DNA of 31,333 nt from JASFYU01 sp045046905 (GCA_045046905.1 JASFYU010000039.1:1-31333); one strand, 5' to 3'. Positions 8,614 through 17,215 are shown, counted from the stretch's first letter. Numbers and translations are program-made. Notes: generated from the letters alone by a model not told the origin.

Positions 8614-10962
8614 TTATTGAGTGTTTATAATCGAGAATGAATGTTTACCTGAACTTACATTATCAACCATACAATAGTTTCCTAAGCGTTCCGCATTAAT
8701 TATTTCTCCATCCATTAGCGCATCGTATTTTTCCGAAATTACCGGAAGAAATACCTTTCCGGTTGTATTTCCCGGAATCATAATATTAAGGTGAAAATGC
8801 TTTCCTTCCTGTGTTTCAAAGTCGACTAAAACATCTCCACGTATGGTCGGCAATTTTACTTTGGCGAAAGTCAGGTTACCCGGTTGGGGTTTAATCGAGA
8901 TCTTTCCAAAACCTGCTTCCAGTGGTTCTATGCCCATCAGTTTTCTTGGTATTATATGTGCTGGAGAAGCACTCCACGCATGGCTCCATCCATAATATTT
9001 GGGCATGTATTTTACATCCCAGGCCTCAGTAGTCATGGTAGAACCTACCGCTATCATATGCATCCAACTGCGGTCTGTTTCAGCGGTTAAAAGTTCCAGA
9101 GCATAGTCACCTTCGCCAGCAATATATAAGGCCTCCATTAAATAATTGGCTCCATAAACACCGGTTGCCATTCCTTTGGATTTTATGTACTCAACAACTG
9201 TTGGTTTGTTTTTTTCAGGAACCAATCCAAAAGCCAAGGGGAACAAATTTGCATGTATAGACGAGTGAGAAGAACCAATTCCATCTATATACAAACCGTC
9301 CTTATTTAAAAAATAATCGTTGAATATCTTTTTGAAATTATTAGCTCGATTCGTAAAAAACTTGACATCTTCAACCTTCCCTGTGGCTTTTGCCATCTCC
9401 GATAACAATATTAAACAACGGTAATGAAATGCATTCACTACCGAATTAAAAGTTTCAAACTCAAAATTATCTGTTTCTCCTCCATCTCCAAAACCCTGAG
9501 GCTCCCGTTGTAATTTTCCGTGTGGCCAGTCAACAATATCATGAATACTGTCACCAATAAAATTAATCGAATTTAATAACTCTTTGGTTTGAAGCTCTGC
9601 TAAGGTGCTTATCAACCCATTTTCGGTGGTCAGTGCGACAAGTGATTTAGCCCTCAATACCGGATAGTATTTTTCAATTAATTCAGTATTGCCAGTATGC
9701 AAATAATCGGCATAGGCCATAAAAACGCTGTGCATAATCCATTCAGTTGGCCAGGTTGCATGAAAGAAAAGATTTTCAGTGCTGTACCGTTGAATTTTAA
9801 ATTCCCGGTCTAAAGCATAATGAGACATTTGCTGGATATAACAATCGGCTTCATACATCATTCGCTCTCTTTGGCTATTGGCATAATCGCCATTAAAAGT
9901 ATTTGCAATTGTAGAATACTTACACAAATTATATACTGCGTTCAGCTTTTCATTAGATGAAGAGAAATAAGATGCATCAGTATTATGCTTATAGGTTAAG
10001 GCCTTTTGTTCTATCTTGTTTACACTAAATTGTTGCGGCCCTATAATAATTTCGCAATACCTAAATGGAACAACCTCCGGCATATTCTCTGGTAATTTTT
10101 GACTATGTGGGTAATTAGAAGAATATCTCGGTATTTTTAAAATATAATCATGCGTACCCTTTTTAATCTTTAATGAATATTGCTCGAAAATTATTCCACC
10201 GCCAGGCTCCTTATCAATGTTATTGCCAATTGCTTTTTCACCTAAATTTATAACTATTTTAGTTGCATATTCTTGCTTTTCATTCCCGGTAATATTCAAT
10301 TTTAGATAAGCAAAGGCCGCTTTTCCAAAATCGTAAAAAATCATTGTATCGCTAGCAACCATGTGCGTTGGGGCATTTCCCTGAAATTGTATCGGATGCC
10401 TGTCTTCATATGTCAAATACGGTTCTCCATTAGTATCAAACTGTTCAAATATTTTTCGCTCTCCCGGCCAGCTTTTATCAGTATTGGTTTCGAATAGAGA
10501 GGTGTTAAATTTTTGATTTTCACTCCAGTTAGTAGGTTTATCTGTACCATCCCATATTTTCACTTTCCACCAATAAGAAGAATTTGATTGAAGAAGCTTA
10601 CCCTTGTAAACAATATTGATTGACCGATTAGAATTTATTTTTTCTGAACTCCAAAAATCACCTTTATTTTCATCTAACAAGTCTTCAGAAGAAGCCACTA
10701 ATATCTGATATGCTTTTTGGGTATTTGTAGGGACAATCCATCCAAAATTTGGAATCCTGTTGGAGATGAATGTAAGTTCAGGATTGGAAAGCAAATCGCA
10801 CAGCAATCCGTAGGGAGCACTATCCTGGGTATCTTTATTCCTAACATCAATATTTCCACTAGCTTTATTAAGAACTTGAGCTTGAACAGATGAAAACAGC
10901 ATGCATACAACTGAAATTAGTAGAAGGCATTTTTTGGTTTGAATATAATTTACATTCTTCAT
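8614..10962 (-). CDS. GH78-like alpha-L-rhamnosidase, secreted
   Basis: This 782-residue glycoside hydrolase has an N-terminal signal peptide (KKCLLLISVVCMLFSSVQAQ, cleavage near residue 29), so it acts in the periplasm or outside. An N-terminal fibronectin-like domain (about 50-155) is followed by a beta-sandwich and then an (alpha/alpha)6 barrel from about 330. The GH78 signature appears in variant form as NSQRERMMYEAD (362-373). E366 is likely the general acid, and Y370 takes the place of the usual Trp. A later TTEAWD followed by GWSHAWSASPAHIIPR is the second catalytic region. The C terminus is a beta-sandwich. It would release terminal L-rhamnose from oligosaccharides for RhaT. No stop or frameshift is seen, and it appears to be the only intact rhamnosidase in the window. 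Variation in the motif leaves room for a different alpha-L-sugar. Confidence 0.88.
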   Translation of the reverse strand: MKNVNYIQTKKCLLLISVVCMLFSSVQAQVLNKASGNIDVRNKDTQDSAPYGLLCDLLSNPELTFISNRIPNFGWIVPTNTQKAYQILVASSEDLLDENKGDFWSSEKINSNRSINIVYKGKLLQSNSSYWWKVKIWDGTDKPTNWSENQKFNTSLFETNTDKSWPGERKIFEQFDTNGEPYLTYEDRHPIQFQGNAPTHMVASDTMIFYDFGKAAFAYLKLNITGNEKQEYATKIVINLGEKAIGNNIDKEPGGGIIFEQYSLKIKKGTHDYILKIPRYSSNYPHSQKLPENMPEVVPFRYCEIIIGPQQFSVNKIEQKALTYKHNTDASYFSSSNEKLNAVYNLCKYSTIANTFNGDYANSQRERMMYEADCYIQQMSHYALDREFKIQRYSTENLFFHATWPTEWIMHSVFMAYADYLHTGNTELIEKYYPVLRAKSLVALTTENGLISTLAELQTKELLNSINFIGDSIHDIVDWPHGKLQREPQGFGDGGETDNFEFETFNSVVNAFHYRCLILLSEMAKATGKVEDVKFFTNRANNFKKIFNDYFLNKDGLYIDGIGSSHSSIHANLFPLAFGLVPEKNKPTVVEYIKSKGMATGVYGANYLMEALYIAGEGDYALELLTAETDRSWMHMIAVGSTMTTEAWDVKYMPKYYGWSHAWSASPAHIIPRKLMGIEPLEAGFGKISIKPQPGNLTFAKVKLPTIRGDVLVDFETQEGKHFHLNIMIPGNTTGKVFLPVISEKYDALMDGEIINAERLGNYCMVDNVSSGKHSFSIINTQ

Positions 10963-11013
10963 TGTTTAAAGTTTTTGATAATTTATTTTACTTGAATATC
11001 TAATTTGAAAAAT

Positions 11014-11193
11014 TTAAAACGAATATAGTTCGGTCAGAGTGCAAGTACTATTCATCCACCTGTCGTCGGACAGGATTCTGGTCAACCTAATATAACCCCG
11101 GTCATAAATACTTAGTATGCCATTGCTCTGGCGGGAAAGATATCCTTGTTTGTTTTGATTTTCATCTAAGTGAACGTAGCTCTTCCGTACATC
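11014..11193 (-). pseudogene. possible C-terminal stub of a lost gene
   Basis: In the 273-base gap the minus strand carries an open stretch of about 60 codons that begins right after a stop and has no start codon. It includes SYVHLDENQNKQGYLSRQSN and SIYDRGYIRLTRIL and ends in TELYSF. It looks more like protein than chance sequence and lies on the same strand as its neighbours, but I cannot assign a family; a sialidase/BNR-type tail is one guess. Confidence 0.3.
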
Positions 11194-11235
11194 TTAATCA
11201 TTTAATTCATATTTCTTTTATAAAGTTTAACACCA

Positions 11236-11985
11236 TTAATATACCGCTCTTCCTCCTGTCATATCAAAAGTAAATCCGGTATTGAAGCTGGCTTCTTTTG
11301 AAACAATCCAGGCAGTCAGATTTGCGATTTCTTCCAATCGTCCGCATCGTTTCATCGGTATTTTATCTGTCATATATTTTACCTGATGCGATTCCATTTT
11401 CTGGACCATAGGAGTCATTATTGTAGCCGGTGCTATAGCATTAATGGTCACTCCCGATTCAGCATGTTCCTTCCCGGCAGCTTTTACCAAACCAATAACC
11501 CCAGCTTTTGAGGCAGAATAGGATGCCATTCCGGCATTACCTTCTTTTCCTGCAATTGAGGCAATTAGCACAATACGTCCATAATTATCTGGCAGCATAT
11601 GTTTAAGTGCATATTTGGTTATAAGGAAAGATCCTGTTAAATTAACCTGACAAGTTTTTACAAAGTCAGCCGTTTCCACTTTATCAATCGTGATTCCGTT
11701 TGGCCCAACAATACCCGCTGAATTTACTACAATATTACAGCCTCCTTTCTCTTTAACTTTGTCAAAAGCTGCTTTTACCTCTTCTTCATTAGACACATCT
11801 GCGGAAACAAAGTCGGCATTATAACCCTTATCCCTAAGCGATTGAGACGCTTTCTGAGCTAAAGTTGCATCCCAGTCGAGAATCCAAATTTTGGCTCCTT
11901 CGCCAGCCAGTTTTTCGGCAATGGCCAATCCAATTCCGGTTCCACCTCCTGTGATCACGGCTGTTTGATTCTCAAATCGATTCAT
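11236..11985 (-). CDS. short-chain dehydrogenase/reductase, probably 2-keto-3-deoxy-L-rhamnonate or L-rhamnose dehydrogenase
   Basis: This 249-residue SDR shows the NAD-binding motif TGGGTGIG at residues 12-19, the NSAG motif near residue 90 and the catalytic S143, Y156 and K160 (YSASK). Length is typical. It overlaps the upstream MocA-family gene by four bases (ATGA) and follows an L-rhamnonate dehydratase in the same operon. In the known oxidative L-rhamnose pathways, SDR enzymes catalyse either the first oxidation of rhamnose or the later 4-oxidation of 2-keto-3-deoxy-L-rhamnonate. Position after the dehydratase favours the second role, but sequence alone cannot decide. Confidence 0.88.
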   Translation of the reverse strand: MNRFENQTAVITGGGTGIGLAIAEKLAGEGAKIWILDWDATLAQKASQSLRDKGYNADFVSADVSNEEEVKAAFDKVKEKGGCNIVVNSAGIVGPNGITIDKVETADFVKTCQVNLTGSFLITKYALKHMLPDNYGRIVLIASIAGKEGNAGMASYSASKAGVIGLVKAAGKEHAESGVTINAIAPATIMTPMVQKMESHQVKYMTDKIPMKRCGRLEEIANLTAWIVSKEASFNTGFTFDMTGGRAVY

Positions 11986-13052
11986 ATATTTTTTATTTTT
12001 ATTGTTGTATTATTCTTATCAGAAAGACAAGCCGCTTCTATTATTTTCATGGCAGCCAATCCGAGTTCACCTTTTGATCCATTGGGAGCCACACCGAGGC
12101 AGGCATCAATAAAATTCATAACCGGGGCTTTATCAGGATAGATTTCTTCAGCATCCAAATCCGGATATTCTTTAGGTTCACCATCAAAAGGGTGGTAGGC
12201 CATTGTACCCTTCCATAATTCTAGGAGCAATACACCTTTTGTGCCATATACCCTTACCTCGTAGTTTCGAATACTTGTTGGAGTGGCACCGGTGCTTGCC
12301 AGGGTGACCAATGCGCCATTGTCCATGGTAATGGTAAGTGCGTCATAAATGTCATTAACTGAACCGTCATAATCAAATTTGGCATAAACTTCCTCAGGCT
12401 GCGCTCCGGTAAGGAAACTTAAATAAGCTCCTGCATGCGATACCTGACAGTAAATCTGTCCACCTCCCGCAATTGACGGATCGTTATAGGAACCCTTATT
12501 TGGTTCGATATATACATCATTCATTCCATGGGTAGACGTGGTGTTAATTCCTTTGAGCAATTTATCTATTGGGTTCGTCATAAGGATCGAAACCATTTTG
12601 ATATCGCCTAGAGCACCTTCTTTTATTAGTTTTTGGGCTTCAATTCCATGGCGGGTATAGTGCCATGGGCAGCTCACCAAAAATTGGAGCTTGTTTTTCG
12701 CCGCCAGATTACAAAGTTCCTGAGACTCAGCAACTGAAATGGTCATAGGCTTTTCTATCAGCACATGCTTGCCATTTTCCAGTGCAAATTTTGCATGCTC
12801 AAAGTGTACGTTTGGCGTAGAACTTACGATTACGGCATCCAAATCTTCCGCCAAAATCAGCGCCTTATAGTCGTCAAAAGCGAGGTCAGCACCGAAATCA
12901 TGAGCAACTTGCTCGGCTTTTTCTATTTTGCGTTTATGCACCGCCCTTAAACGAGCTCTTCCATGTTGAATTATTCCCGGAATATGCGCACGCGTGGCCC
13001 ACCATCCAGCACCTACGACTCCAATATTTAATAGGTTGGTATTGTTAGCCAT
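11982..13052 (-). CDS. Gfo/Idh/MocA family NAD(P)-dependent sugar dehydrogenase
   Basis: This 356-residue enzyme has an N-terminal Rossmann fold (NIGVVGAGWWATR, residues 9-21), the family EKP motif at 100-102 with catalytic K101, and a C-terminal alpha/beta substrate domain. It overlaps the L-rhamnonate dehydratase stop by eight bases and the SDR start by four. The three genes are therefore one translationally coupled unit. It may provide the first oxidation of the imported sugar to a lactone, the step otherwise missing upstream of the dehydratase. A second, much decayed copy of its N-terminal coding sequence lies at 15603-15658. Confidence 0.9.
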   Translation of the reverse strand: MANNTNLLNIGVVGAGWWATRAHIPGIIQHGRARLRAVHKRKIEKAEQVAHDFGADLAFDDYKALILAEDLDAVIVSSTPNVHFEHAKFALENGKHVLIEKPMTISVAESQELCNLAAKNKLQFLVSCPWHYTRHGIEAQKLIKEGALGDIKMVSILMTNPIDKLLKGINTTSTHGMNDVYIEPNKGSYNDPSIAGGGQIYCQVSHAGAYLSFLTGAQPEEVYAKFDYDGSVNDIYDALTITMDNGALVTLASTGATPTSIRNYEVRVYGTKGVLLLELWKGTMAYHPFDGEPKEYPDLDAEEIYPDKAPVMNFIDACLGVAPNGSKGELGLAAMKIIEAACLSDKNNTTIKIKNI

Positions 13053-14238
13053 TATAAGGAATCAATTTTTCTCTATTTAGTTCTACCCCAAAGCCGGGTT
13101 TTGTATCATCCAGAGTAATATGTCCATTTACAGGTAAGGGTTCACCTATAATTGTATCAAAGATCGGATGAAGTTCTTTACCTTCTCCTGTTGAAAGAAA
13201 TTCAGCATAAGCACTATTGGTATTAGACATCACAAAATGATAATTATAAACTGAGGCTCCATGTGGAATCACTTGCATATCATAAGGCTTGGCCATGGCA
13301 GCAATCCTCCTTACAGCTGTTATGCCTCCTGCCCACTGGATTTCAGGTTGAATGATATCGGTAGCCCTGTTGGAGATGATATCATGAAATGCCTTGTAGT
13401 GATATTCAAGGTTTCCTGTTGCCAATTGAATAGACCCCAGACGTTCCCGTAAATAAGCGTTCTGATCAGTGGCCCATCCGTTTTGTAAAGGATCTTCGAA
13501 CCATTTAACGTCATAGTCCTGAACTCGTTGCGCCAAGCGCGTGGCAAATTCCACATCCCATGACAAGTAACAATCGATCATGATTTCCATATCATCACCT
13601 AGGTTGGACCTGAGACTGGCGATAAGTTTTTCCATCTTCTTTACACCATCCCGTCCGCTTTCTGCGCCCCAGGGAGCTGCAATTTTCACTCCCATAAAGC
13701 CTCTGTCTTTCCAGTGGTCTACATAATCGGGATGAATGGTCACATAACAAGGTATTGTTTCTTTGGTTTTACCACCTAATAGTTTGTAAACAGGTATATT
13801 AAGTGATTTTGCAACCAAATCATAGAGTGCCAAATCAACACCTGCCATGGCCATATTGGTAATTCCACCCAGTCCATATGGCAAGGTCGAACGGTTCATC
13901 TGATCCCAGATCATTTCAATATTGAATGGATCCTGGCCAATTAAGAAACGCTTAAAATGCTTTTCGATCACGGCACAAGCGAATTCTCCACCTCCATAAT
14001 TAACACAATGTCCTGTAATACCCTCATCAGTCTCGATTTCAATGGCGAAGGGATCCTGTCCTGGTCCCATCCAAGAAGAACGCACCTTTGAATATTCGGG
14101 ATAAATAGACATAGGATTCGCAATTAAGGTCTGAGCTTGCCAACCACCCCCCCAATATTGAGACTCACCCATTGCCGCCCCACGGGCACCTGTATCTCCA
14201 CTGCTAATGGTGTATAATTTAATTCCTGTAATTTTCAT
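13045..14238 (-). CDS. L-rhamnonate dehydratase (enolase superfamily, RhmD-like)
   Basis: This 397-residue mandelate-racemase/enolase-superfamily enzyme resembles E. coli L-rhamnonate dehydratase along its whole length, as I recall that protein. Shared blocks include NPMS near the N terminus, VDLALYDL, IPVYKLLGG, IPHGASVY and the C-terminal DKPGFGVELNR-type ending. Metal ligands fit D222 (IMIDCYLS), E248 (KWFEDP) and E278 (TGNLEYH). H326 in IPHGAS fits the catalytic base and K185 the barrel lysine. It dehydrates L-rhamnonate to 2-keto-3-deoxy-L-rhamnonate in the cytoplasm. As first gene of the overlapping trio it defines the pathway. L-mannonate or L-lyxonate are known alternative substrates for this family. 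Confidence 0.88.
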   Translation of the reverse strand: MKITGIKLYTISSGDTGARGAAMGESQYWGGGWQAQTLIANPMSIYPEYSKVRSSWMGPGQDPFAIEIETDEGITGHCVNYGGGEFACAVIEKHFKRFLIGQDPFNIEMIWDQMNRSTLPYGLGGITNMAMAGVDLALYDLVAKSLNIPVYKLLGGKTKETIPCYVTIHPDYVDHWKDRGFMGVKIAAPWGAESGRDGVKKMEKLIASLRSNLGDDMEIMIDCYLSWDVEFATRLAQRVQDYDVKWFEDPLQNGWATDQNAYLRERLGSIQLATGNLEYHYKAFHDIISNRATDIIQPEIQWAGGITAVRRIAAMAKPYDMQVIPHGASVYNYHFVMSNTNSAYAEFLSTGEGKELHPIFDTIIGEPLPVNGHITLDDTKPGFGVELNREKLIPYNG

Positions 14239-14260
14239 AATTTAATTCTTTAGATTCTTT

Positions 14261-14446
14261 TTATTCCCCAAATGCTTGTTGAATTGTTAGTGTTTTATGT
14301 TCAGTATAAGAATAGTGGCCAATGGCGGGCTTCTTTCCTGTTAAGTTATATGTAAGTTGAAGCAGGTTACAATCCCTGAATTTATTACTGTCCCGGCTAT
14401 TATTTTTATACTTTGTCACCAACCGTATTGCATTCTTTTTATTCTG
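14261..14446 (-). pseudogene. possible C-terminal stub of a lost gene
   Basis: The gap upstream of the rhamnonate dehydratase carries an open minus-strand stretch of about 60 codons with no start codon. It ends with KKPAIGHYSYTEHKTLTIQQ and AFGE before a TAA at 14261. The family is not recognised. Its position, strand and lack of a start match the other stubs in this cluster. Confidence 0.3.
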
Positions 14447-14459
14447 TTAGTTTTTTTAT

Positions 14460-15434
14460 TCAACTTATAAAATTGTATTCTCCCGCTTTTACGTTGAAAA
14501 TATTGACTCCATTTTCATTTTTATTAAAATCAACTCCTTCAGAATTTTCGGCAGACATACCGCTCTCTGTCACATTTTTACCAGGCACATAAACTGTAGC
14601 AGTTGTATTGGCAGGGATAACAACATTCATCGTTAAAACATCATCCTTTTTTTGCCAGTTGCTTTCAATAGTTCCGTACGGGCTTTCATACGTAGTATTA
14701 ACCCATTCCAGAGTATGTGTATAAGGCTGAATAATAACAGACTTAAAACCGGGAGACCCTGCACGAATACCACCAAGACTACGGTAGAACCAGGCTCCTA
14801 TGGGTCTGGCAAGAGAAGGCATCTGAACCAGTCCCCCTTGCCAGTTCTCCTTAACCTTTTCGGTCATCTTACTTATTCTTTTGCCACGTGGCCTAAGTGA
14901 ATCTTCTACTTCCATATTATGGTCAGCATGTTGCATCAACTCTTTCTGGTAATCAAAAAGTTTCAGGTCGGATTGAATCCAGTTCGCTTGCCAATCATCT
15001 TGAGACAGCATACCCATAGTTAAGGAAGTGGGTGTTGACCATGCCGTCATTGTTCCGCTCGCATCGCTGATTCTAACCTTCCAAAAATATTGGGTTCTTA
15101 ATTTCAATGCTGATCCATTGTAGGCTATATTGAGAGATTTATCCGATTCAACACTACCTGAATCCCATAGATCTCCTACGCCCTTATCCAATTTATCGAG
15201 CGAACTGGCAACAAGCACCTGGTATAAAGACTGTTTCTGTCCTCGTTGATTAGATTCGAGCGTCCAACTCAGTCGTGGTTTAGGCTCATCAATTCCCAGA
15301 GGATTTGTGAACTGTACACATTTTAGATTTGTAACTACGACACTCGACAGCTTATCTTCTGCTGCTTGCGCATTACATCCTGACCACAGTAATAAACCAA
15401 GTATACACGATGAAAACAACCCCAATAATTTCAT
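14460..15434 (-). pseudogene. GH78-like alpha-L-rhamnosidase with the catalytic domain deleted in frame
   Basis: A 324-codon open frame starts with a lipoprotein signal peptide and lipobox (LLLWSGC, Cys at residue 20). It continues with the GH78 N-terminal region (VTNLKCVQFTNPLGIDEPKP, fibronectin-like) and DWQANWIQSDLKLFDYQKEL. After about residue 195 (KENW) it jumps to the far C-terminal part of the family (PIGAWFYRSLGGIRAGSPGF, then YESPYGTIESNW) and the terminal beta-sandwich. The whole (alpha/alpha)6 barrel and its acids are absent; intact homologues are roughly 900 residues. The frame survives the deletion, so a non-catalytic surface lipoprotein could still be made. The upstream region has a promoter-like box and a palindrome. 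Confidence 0.8.
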
Positions 15435-15480
15435 TTTCTATGTATTTAATTTATAATGATACTTAGGAGATAGGTGGTCA

Positions 15481-15505
15481 CAAACATATAATAATCACAA
15501 GTCAA
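15481..15505 (-). promoter_or_regulatory. candidate Bacteroidota promoter upstream of the deleted GH78 gene
   Basis: On the minus strand TATGTTTG (15488-15481) matches the flavobacterial -7 consensus TAnnTTTG. A TTG lies 14 bases upstream, which is shorter than the usual 17-21 spacing, so the -33 element is uncertain. The gene start is 46 bases downstream, a reasonable leader length. Confidence 0.4.
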
Positions 15506-15511
15506 AAAAAA

Positions 15512-15526
15512 TAGACAGTTTGTCTA
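15512..15526. promoter_or_regulatory. perfect palindrome, possible operator upstream of the deleted GH78 gene
   Basis: TAGACA-GTT-TGTCTA is a perfect 6+3+6 inverted repeat just upstream of the candidate promoter, and a further TGTCTA half-site follows at 15542-15547. Size and symmetry fit a dimeric repressor or activator such as a GntR- or LacI-type regulator. No regulator gene is in the window. Confidence 0.45.
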
Positions 15527-15602
15527 ATTAAATACCCTAAATGTCTATTCTTGGAAATGGATATTTTTTTCGCTATTTATCAGAAGAATCACAAGCCGAG
15601 AA

Positions 15603-15658
15603 TTGGAGAGTGCTCGTGTGACTCACCATCCGGTGCCTATAACCCCAATATTTAATAG
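15603..15658 (-). pseudogene. N-terminal remnant of a second Gfo/Idh/MocA gene
   Basis: The minus strand reads LLNIGVIGTGW, then a stop where TGG would encode Trp, then VTRA. This parallels LLNIGVVGAGWWATRA of the intact gene (start at 13052), and the DNA is visibly similar (CCAATATTTAATAG is shared). The copy ends abruptly at the left end of the IS3 remnant, so insertion of that element probably removed the start or the rest. Confidence 0.55.
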
Positions 15659-16241
15659 TGGACTTACTATATTTAACTGGACATAAAGTTAAGAGCGTGT
15701 TCGCTTTTAAAATTAATTTTGAAAAATGTCAAGAGAAAAAAGGAATTACACGGTAGAGTTTAAACAAAAGGTTGTTGAACTGAGCTATGCCCGTGGCAGC
15801 GTTGTGGAGATATGCAGGGAGCTGGATATACTATAATCCCAGCTTGGAAGATGGCTGTTAAATCAAATACAATCACAAAAGAATTGATATTCCATTCTGA
15901 CAGAGGAACTCAATATGCCAGTCATAGATTTACCAACATCCTAAAAAGTTATATTGGACAGGTAAAACAAAGTATGAGCAGAAAAGGGAATTGTTGGGAT
16001 AATGCAGTAGCAGAATCGTTCTTTAAAAGCTTAAAGGTAGAATGGGTCTATAAACACAATTATGGACTTAGATCAGAAGCTGAGCTATCAATTTTTCAAT
16101 GGATAGAAACTTGGTAAAACAGAAGAAGAATACATTCTTATTTAGGGTATAAAACTATAGAAGAATTTGAAACCGAAATGTCAAATCAAAAAGTAGCTGC
16201 ATGACTCTTAACTAATTGTCCACTTTTTTATTGCAAGTCCA
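15659..16241 (+). mobile_element. collapsed IS3-family element with both terminal repeats
   Basis: The left end TGGACTTACTATATTTAAC at 15659 and the right end at 16241 (reverse complement TGGACTTGCAATAAAAAAG) are imperfect inverted repeats. The matches continue inward through TGGACA and GTTAAGAG. Inside, orfA keeps 36 codons (15726-15836; EFKQKVVELSYARGSVVEIC) and then joins the C-terminal part of the orfB transposase in another frame. That part holds ELIFHSDRGTQYASHRFTN and SMSRKGNCWDNAVAESFFKS, including the D and E of the DDE site. About 1 kb in the middle is deleted. A TAA at 16115 interrupts the last helix, before the true ending at 16204. It is non-autonomous but keeps both ends. No convincing target duplication is seen. 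Confidence 0.85.
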
Positions 16242-16246
16242 TATTA

Positions 16247-16928
16247 TTGTATATAGTATTATTTAGACATAGAGCAGAGGATATTGATTATGAAAAGAGT
16301 CTAGAAATGATACTTACCATAAACGGTTTGTTTTCAGCAATCTTGGTTACTTATTTTTTTAATCGAATTAGTCAAATTTGGACTTTAAAAAAAGAATATT
16401 TTGAAGAGGCAGTAAAACTATTTCAAAAAGTTACTGATTTTCGCAGGGGATGTTATAAACTCACTAGATATTACCAAGTATGGTTTAACGAAAAAGCAAC
16501 AAAGAACTTGCTGGATTATGGTAAATATAAAAATCTAGACTACTGGGAATTTCATTATTCATCATTTTCTGATTCGGAGAAAGTGGACAAAGAGGTAATA
16601 ACAAAAATCGTTGGACATAAAGACTTTGAAGAAGGTGCAACAGATGTATACCTAGGATTATTAAGTTTTGCCAGAAATCGGAAAAGCGAATTTTATGAAC
16701 ATGACTCAGGATTACATGGAGATTATCAAAGAAAACGAATTTATAGTCTGCATTTTACAAAAAAATGTATTGAAATAGGATATTTTGGGTGGTTATGGTA
16801 TTGGTTTGATCATGATTATCATTTTAATAAATTACAATACATTAAGTGCTAAGACCCAAGTGGGAATAAAGAATGCTATTGGTAGAATTATTCAAAATAC
16901 ATTGGCAGATCACTTGACAACCGCCTGA
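16247..16928 (+). pseudogene. hypothetical membrane protein, 5'-truncated by the IS and frameshifted
   Basis: The frame is open from inside the IS3 right end, has only a TTG as possible start and contains a hydrophobic helix (TINGLFSAILVTYFF) followed by a charged domain. In this frame it ends at 16852. The alternative frame from about 16779 gives a clean second helix (YGIGLIMIIILINYNTLSAK) and ends at a TGA at 16926-16928, which overlaps the ATG of the next gene (TGATG). I therefore infer a one-base-type shift between about 16779 and 16805 and a true end at 16928. The protein is probably an integral membrane protein with two helices. The family is not recognised. The 5' part was likely lost when the IS inserted. 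Confidence 0.55.
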
Positions 16929-17215
16929 TGAGAGATATTTCTAATGATATGGAAGAGTTCTACATTAAAGAACTCCATGTTTTACTTCCATATTGCGTTT
17001 ACTTTTTCCTGCCAAATTCAGAAATGAAGCATCAACTTGAATATGCATCAGCAGGGAGTAATCAAGTTACTATAAGCACAAATAATGGCATACAAGCTCG
17101 ATTTGTAAAAGACCCAAAGGGAAATATCTATCTCTTGATTGACAATGTTGTTTATCCAATAGCATCTGAATTAGTTGCTGAAGCGAAAACCATAGACGAA
17201 CTCGTCTTGAATTAG
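16928..17215 (+). CDS. hypothetical protein, 95 residues
   Basis: This small protein has a C-terminal beta-rich stretch (FVKDPKGNIYLLIDNVVYPI) and no signal peptide. Its start overlaps the inferred stop of the upstream membrane protein gene (TGATG), a typical sign of translational coupling, so the pair likely formed a two-gene operon. It ends 39 bases before the convergent MFS gene. I do not recognise the family and cannot say whether it is still expressed after the disruption upstream. Confidence 0.5.
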   Translation: MRDISNDMEEFYIKELHVLLPYCVYFFLPNSEMKHQLEYASAGSNQVTISTNNGIQARFVKDPKGNIYLLIDNVVYPIASELVAEAKTIDELVLN

